A stretch of 10,553 nucleotides of DNA from Fibrobacter sp. (GTDB lineage Bacteria > Fibrobacterota > Fibrobacteria > Fibrobacterales > Fibrobacteraceae), in the NCBI GenBank assembly GCA_012515825.1, contig JAAYXQ010000020.1, forward strand, positions 1 through 10,553, in the 5' to 3' direction. Under the pieces are notes generated by a model. The model worked only from the letters and a program-made list of their open reading frames with translations. It did no database searches and was not told where the DNA came from. Position numbers and translations under genes: made by a program. Within the stretch, counting starts at the first letter, position 1; every line of letters starts with the position of its first letter. Positions 6,831 to 10,553 of this stretch are shown here, piece after piece.

Positions 6831-7704
6831 AAGATCCTTTCTTCTTAAAATAGTCGCCAAGAGTCCAAGGGGTTCCTTGAACGACTGATTCAAATTCTTT
6901 TAAATGGATTAATTCATTTTTAGTTTGAAGTGCTTTACTTTGTCCAATCGGTTTTTTATCGCCTTTGGCATAGCGTGACGAGGATTCTTGAATATCTTTT
7001 ATAATCAAATTGATTTTTTCTGCGACGATATTCTTAAAAGCGTCCATGTGCATAATGGAATTTAGAACCGCATTCCCTGGAAAAACAATGGCTGTTAACT
7101 TATAGCGAACTTGATTTTTACCGATAGAATCCATGTCTAAAAAGGCGATAGCTGTTCCAGTCAGATGCCATCTTAAAATTTTCACTCGCCCTACGCCAAA
7201 AAATACATTTCGAAAACCCAGTTTTTGGCCTGCACTATCTTGAGCCACCCAAATAAAATCGCCCGATAAACTTCTACCATTCGTTCCAGAAAAGACACGC
7301 CGATTAGGCGTTTTATAATCGATAGAATAAGCGCCACCTTGATATGCATTAATCAGTTTAGCAGTAAAAGACATGTGGTCAAATAAGTAACTCATCATTC
7401 CAGGAGTGGTTTGAAGAACACCTTCGTTAATATAAATGGCCCTGTATTGACTACCTAAGCGACCAAAAATTTCTTTACTGATTTCTGTTTCTAATGAGAC
7501 GCCACGTTTTTTGAGCTCAATATAAGGTGCACAAAAATCATCATTGTATTTAATCTTAGAGTTCGGTTTTTTGTCTTCAGCTGAGCACCCTGCAATATCT
7601 AATTTAAGGCATTGTTTTGCACTCGAACACATGCTCTTTTGATCATAGGCCATGATCAATGGAGTAGTGCTAAGAAGAATGAACAGAAAGAGTAAGAATC
7701 GCAT
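6814..7704 (-). CDS. Secreted protein of unknown function with four N-terminal cysteines
   Basis: A 296-residue protein that I do not recognise. Residues 1-19 form a clear signal peptide (MR, then a long hydrophobic run, IMA before Tyr20), so it is likely periplasmic or secreted. Four cysteines (26, 32, 40, 58) cluster just after the cleavage site and could form two disulfides. The middle (about 85-235) alternates helix- and strand-like segments and ends with a long amphipathic helix (about 217-242), loosely reminiscent of a helix-grip (START/SRPBCC-like) fold. That is a guess from pattern only. The C-terminal 50 residues are lysine-rich. No membrane segment is seen beyond the signal peptide. 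It begins 12 bases after the M16 homologue stop and overlaps trmH by 17 bases, so it belongs to the same transcript. No strong Shine-Dalgarno sequence precedes the ATG. Confidence 0.75.
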   Translation of the reverse strand: MRFLLFLFILLSTTPLIMAYDQKSMCSSAKQCLKLDIAGCSAEDKKPNSKIKYNDDFCAPYIELKKRGVSLETEISKEIFGRLGSQYRAIYINEGVLQTTPGMMSYLFDHMSFTAKLINAYQGGAYSIDYKTPNRRVFSGTNGRSLSGDFIWVAQDSAGQKLGFRNVFFGVGRVKILRWHLTGTAIAFLDMDSIGKNQVRYKLTAIVFPGNAVLNSIMHMDAFKNIVAEKINLIIKDIQESSSRYAKGDKKPIGQSKALQTKNELIHLKEFESVVQGTPWTLGDYFKKKGSYVKPK

Positions 7705-7716
7705 TTGTATTTATAG

Positions 7717-9210
7717 TTACCTAAAGTAAAGGTCTTGGATAGGAATTATAGTCACATTTTCAAATTTATCCCAAGACTTTTTAGGCCCAACAATGGAAAT
7801 TGTCATTTTCTGAGGATCAAAATATTTTGCTGTCATCGCTTTGATTTGTTCGGGAGTGACCGCGTTGATGGCTTTTACATATTCAAGATAATGATCTTTC
7901 GATTTACCAACTATTTCGTCAGCTGCAAAAATAGAAGCAATACTAGACGGAGAATCAAACATACTTGGAAGACTTTCAATCAATGTTTTTTTAGCAAGCT
8001 CGAGTTCTTCAGCTGAAGGCCCTTCCTTGCTTAATTTTTCAATTTCTTGGATAATCAATTGAATGGCATAAAAAGCACTTTCCGCTTTTGTTTGTAGAGC
8101 AATGGTTGTTAAGGCAGTGTCATTAAAATCATTTCCAGCATGACTATAAATACTATAGGCAAGACCTTCTTCAGTTCTAATTTTAGAGGTTAAGCGTGAA
8201 GAAAAACTTCCACCACCTAAGATAAAACTTGCTACAGCAGTAGGATAATAATCTGGATGAGGTCTTTTAACAAAAGGTTGATTCATAGAAATATTTGCTT
8301 GAGTAATATCTTTTTCTACTGCGTATACACCTGGCTTCTTTAAGAGTAAAATAGATGGAGTCAAGTCTCTTTTTGAAGATTTTTTCCAGTCAGCAAAATA
8401 TTTTTTTAATAAAACAAGAGCAGAGTCTTTTTCAATATCTCCTGCTAAAGCAAAGACAATGCGGTTAGCTGAAAACTTTGTTTTACCAAATTGTTCGAGA
8501 TCTTTTTTAGAAACGCTTTGGTATTCTTCTACAGTTGGGTTCCATAATCTAGGTGAAGAAGCGTAATTGACTTTGGAACGAAGAGCCGATAGAATCGAAG
8601 CGGGGTTGTCAAAACGACGTTTATATGCGGTGATATAAGACGTTTTTTGAATTTCAAGTTGCTTTTCATCAAAGCCTGGTTTTGTGAAAACAGATTTTGA
8701 CAAAGAAAGCATTTCTTCAAAATTTTTAGATAAGCAATCGATAGAAATTTTGCTGTAGTAAGAGCCGAGTCCACCATGAACGGAGGCGCTAATAAACTCT
8801 AAGGAGTCATCTAAAGCATTTGCTGAAATATCACTTGAACCTCCGCGACGAAACATCGGAGAAAGAAGTTCAAGTGCTGCCGTTTCTTTAATGTTAGAAG
8901 GAATTGTGGCTTCCTTAAAAAACATAGAGAAAGAAATTAAAGGAAGAGAGCGGTCTACAACAACATAACCTGTGATGCTATCATCTAGTTGGACTCGATA
9001 TTCTTTTGGATGTGGAGCAACATAAGTAAATTCTGGGAAAGAGATCTCTTTATAAGAAGAAGGCAAGGCTTTGTTTGTAGATTTAGAAACCACTTGTTCT
9101 TCGTTTGTTTTAGAAACAGGAGTCACCTCAGAAACGTTGTTTTTAACTGGAGTGGAAGAGCAGCCAAAAATCAAGAGAATCAAAAAGAAAAGAGTCATTT
9201 TAAAAGGCAT
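7717..9210 (-). CDS. M16-family peptidase homologue lacking the zinc motif, predicted lipoprotein
   Basis: A 497-residue insulinase-like (M16B) protein with two domains. The N-terminal domain (about 60-280) reads AALELLSPMFRRGGS (111-125) where active members have HxxEH, so the zinc ligands and catalytic glutamate are missing. The C-terminal domain contains LGGGSFSSRLTSKIR and GLAYSIYSH (331-357), the Arg/Tyr-bearing stretch typical of M16 second domains. Residues 1-16 are a hydrophobic signal, and IFGC at 14-17 is an acceptable lipobox, followed by a Ser/Thr/Lys/Val-rich linker. This suggests a membrane-anchored partner. The preceding gene encodes the zinc-bearing homologue, so the two likely form an active/inactive pair. 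The frame is also open from an ATG at 9292-9294, which overlaps the upstream stop as ATGA. I chose the ATG at 9210 because AAGGA lies 7 bases upstream and it gives a normal lipoprotein signal. The longer 525-residue form is the alternative. Confidence 0.85.
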   Translation of the reverse strand: MPFKMTLFFLILLIFGCSSTPVKNNVSEVTPVSKTNEEQVVSKSTNKALPSSYKEISFPEFTYVAPHPKEYRVQLDDSITGYVVVDRSLPLISFSMFFKEATIPSNIKETAALELLSPMFRRGGSSDISANALDDSLEFISASVHGGLGSYYSKISIDCLSKNFEEMLSLSKSVFTKPGFDEKQLEIQKTSYITAYKRRFDNPASILSALRSKVNYASSPRLWNPTVEEYQSVSKKDLEQFGKTKFSANRIVFALAGDIEKDSALVLLKKYFADWKKSSKRDLTPSILLLKKPGVYAVEKDITQANISMNQPFVKRPHPDYYPTAVASFILGGGSFSSRLTSKIRTEEGLAYSIYSHAGNDFNDTALTTIALQTKAESAFYAIQLIIQEIEKLSKEGPSAEELELAKKTLIESLPSMFDSPSSIASIFAADEIVGKSKDHYLEYVKAINAVTPEQIKAMTAKYFDPQKMTISIVGPKKSWDKFENVTIIPIQDLYFR

Positions 9211-9224
9211 TAAGGATTCCTTAA
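9210..9224. repeat. 15-base perfect palindrome over the ribosome binding site of the M16 homologue
   Basis: The sequence TTAAGGATTCCTTAA reads the same on both strands around one central base (7+1+7). On the minus strand its AAGGA is the Shine-Dalgarno sequence of the gene starting at 9210, and the palindrome touches the ATG. It could act as a small RNA hairpin (5-bp AT-rich stem, 5-base loop), as a protein-binding site, or be chance. Confidence 0.5.
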
Positions 9225-9290
9225 AGATGGCTTTTGAAGGTGTAGTAGAAGACTTTTTAGAAGGGAACTTGTTTAAAGGGGAAATCCATT

Positions 9291-10553
9291 TCATTTTGCA
9301 TTCTCTTTAGTTAAAATTCCAATGGTGGCCTTATTCCTTGAGAACGTTTCTTGCGCCGCTTTTTGTACTTCTTGAGCAGTGACTTTTTCTAAAGCATTTG
9401 CCCAATTCAAAAAGATATGATAATCACCATACATTTCATACCAAGCGAGCATGGTGGCGACATTTTCCATGTCGGTTAAACTTCTGACTAAAGAAGCATA
9501 AGCACGGTTTTTTACTTTTTGAAAATCACGTTGACTTAAGAGTTCTACTTTTAGTTTTTCAAGCTCTTCCCAAATAATCGCTTCTGCTTTTGCAGGGTCT
9601 GCATCGGGTTCCAGTTCTGCTTGAATTGAAAATTCAGAAACGTATTTGTTTGGGCTATTACTTGCACTTACTTTCACAGCAAGATTTTCTTCTTGAACGA
9701 GTCTTTTATGTAATCGACCAGAACGACCATTTAAGACCCCTTCTGCAATGTCTAAAGCATAGAGTTTAGAGTCTCCGACTTCTGGTGTTTTAAATACAAT
9801 GGTGAGTAAATGAGGAGCATCTTGGCGCCGTACGATTAAACGCTTTTCTCCAGCTTGCTCAGGGTCACGTACCGTAATTGCAGGAAATGGTTCCCCTGGA
9901 GGAATGGAGCCGAAATACTTTTTAATTAGAGGCATTACTTCGGCTGTATCTAGGTCGCCAGCAAGAACTAAAATAGCGTTTCTTGGTTTGTAGTATTTAT
10001 GATAATGTTCAGCGGCTTTTTCACGAGTAAGATTTTCAATGTCGGAAGGCCAGCCTATAGTAGGAATTCGATAAGGGAAGGCTTCGTAAATCATAGAATT
10101 TAAAGTTTCATAAAAACGTCCAGTAGGCCTATCGTCGTAACGCATGCGGCGTTCTTCTCGGATTACATCTCGTTCAGAATAAAATTCTCGAAGAATCGCA
10201 TTTTGCATACGATCGGCTTCGAGCCACAAAAAGAGTTCCACTTTATTTTTAGGTAATGTGACGATATAAGCAGTCATTAAATCACTAGTAAACGCATTTA
10301 ACCCAGTTCCACCTGCCGCTTGATAAGTACTCCAAAGTTCATCCTTGACAAAAATTTTTCGATGCTCATTCACAATGGAATCATGTTCCGCTTTTAGTTT
10401 TAGATAGAGAGTGGTATCCCCTTTTTGAATGAGTGGGCGCATAAGGGCTTGTAGGGAGTCTTGCTTATACATGAAAACAGAATCAGCTATACTATCAGTA
10501 ATGCCTACTTTACGAGTCCCTTTAAACAATTCATGTTCAAGCATATGTGCCAA
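9291..10553 (-). CDS. Zinc M16-family (insulinase-like) peptidase, 5' end beyond the window
   Basis: The last 420 codons of an M16 metallopeptidase are visible; the start lies beyond the right edge. The first visible codon, TTG, is an internal leucine of LAHMLEHELFKGT. HMLEH (visible residues 3-7) is the inverted HxxEH zinc motif with both histidine ligands and the catalytic glutamate. VIREERRM (130-137) supplies the third zinc ligand glutamate. The NAFTSDLMTAY segment (86-96) and the second domain with LNGRSGRLHKRLVQEENLA are also typical. The spacing from HxxEH to the ligand glutamate is about 126 residues rather than roughly 75, because of an Asp/Lys/Ser-rich insert. Export cannot be judged without the N-terminus. 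The TGA stop overlaps a possible ATG of the following M16 homologue. The pair probably forms one protease unit degrading or processing peptides; the substrate is unknown. Confidence 0.92.
   Translation of the reverse strand: MAHMLEHELFKGTRKVGITDSIADSVFMYKQDSLQALMRPLIQKGDTTLYLKLKAEHDSIVNEHRKIFVKDELWSTYQAAGGTGLNAFTSDLMTAYIVTLPKNKVELFLWLEADRMQNAILREFYSERDVIREERRMRYDDRPTGRFYETLNSMIYEAFPYRIPTIGWPSDIENLTREKAAEHYHKYYKPRNAILVLAGDLDTAEVMPLIKKYFGSIPPGEPFPAITVRDPEQAGEKRLIVRRQDAPHLLTIVFKTPEVGDSKLYALDIAEGVLNGRSGRLHKRLVQEENLAVKVSASNSPNKYVSEFSIQAELEPDADPAKAEAIIWEELEKLKVELLSQRDFQKVKNRAYASLVRSLTDMENVATMLAWYEMYGDYHIFLNWANALEKVTAQEVQKAAQETFSRNKATIGILTKENAK

Noticed and set aside
6831..6893. N-terminal extension of the TrmH frame by 21 residues
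   Set aside because: The extension overlaps the coding end of the upstream gene heavily, has no family similarity, and the ATG at 6830 has an AAAGGA site just upstream.
7735..8016. Open frame on the plus strand, 93 codons
   Set aside because: It is antisense to the conserved C-terminal part of the M16 homologue, with no ribosome binding site or family signature.
8529..8777. Minus-strand open frame inside the M16 homologue in another frame
   Set aside because: It is a shadow of the real coding frame, which has clear M16 similarity throughout.
9211..9294. 28-residue longer form of the M16 homologue starting at 9294
   Set aside because: It would place a long lysine-rich stretch before the lipoprotein signal, and its ribosome binding site is weak. 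It is kept as an alternative because of the ATGA overlap with the upstream stop.
9071..9310. Plus-strand open frames opposite the start of the M16 homologue
   Set aside because: They are antisense to the signal peptide and linker of a well supported gene. The apparent lysine-rich protein comes from low-complexity sequence.

Overview
This is a compact, gene-dense stretch from a moderately AT-rich bacterium. It appears Gram-negative: it carries an MCE/MlaD-type envelope lipid-transport protein, a Slt-type lytic transglycosylase and a lipoprotein M16 peptidase homologue. Aspartate/serine/lysine-rich secreted proteins with TPR repeats, together with an HPr and Enzyme I pair without sugar permeases, would fit Fibrobacterota or a relative. 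That placement is an inference from sequence style, not something the window proves. No rRNA, tRNA, CRISPR array, insertion sequence or phage gene was seen.

Nine genes lie head to tail on the minus strand and fill almost the whole window. In transcription order (high to low coordinate) they are: a zinc M16 peptidase cut by the window edge; an M16 homologue lacking the zinc motif, probably a lipoprotein; a secreted cysteine-containing protein of unknown function; a TrmH-type tRNA 2'-O-methyltransferase; an MlaD/MCE protein; HPr; PTS Enzyme I; a TPR-rich lytic transglycosylase; and an EamA-type transporter. Only the last 30 codons of a possible plus-strand gene, converging on the transporter, are visible at the left edge.

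Genes overlap or are separated by 4-12 bases, except for a 64-base gap between trmH and the MCE gene. This suggests either one long operon or two units split at that gap: peptidase pair, secreted protein and trmH, then MCE, HPr, EI, transglycosylase and transporter. The gap holds a short dyad, -10-like hexamers and a very weak hairpin with a T run. Some genes have clear Shine-Dalgarno sequences (M16 homologue, trmH, HPr, EI). Others have none recognisable (MCE gene, transglycosylase, transporter, secreted protein).

Functionally the block mixes envelope biology (processing peptidases, lipid transport, peptidoglycan turnover) with a PTS phosphoryl relay. HPr has both His15 and a Ser46 in a context like that recognised by HPr kinase, and no EII component is present here. 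This suggests, but does not prove, a regulatory role. Nothing here is clearly a new system. The items most worth a second look are the unknown secreted protein, the PTS pair inside an envelope operon, the active/inactive M16 pair, and the perfect palindrome covering the ribosome binding site of the second M16 gene.
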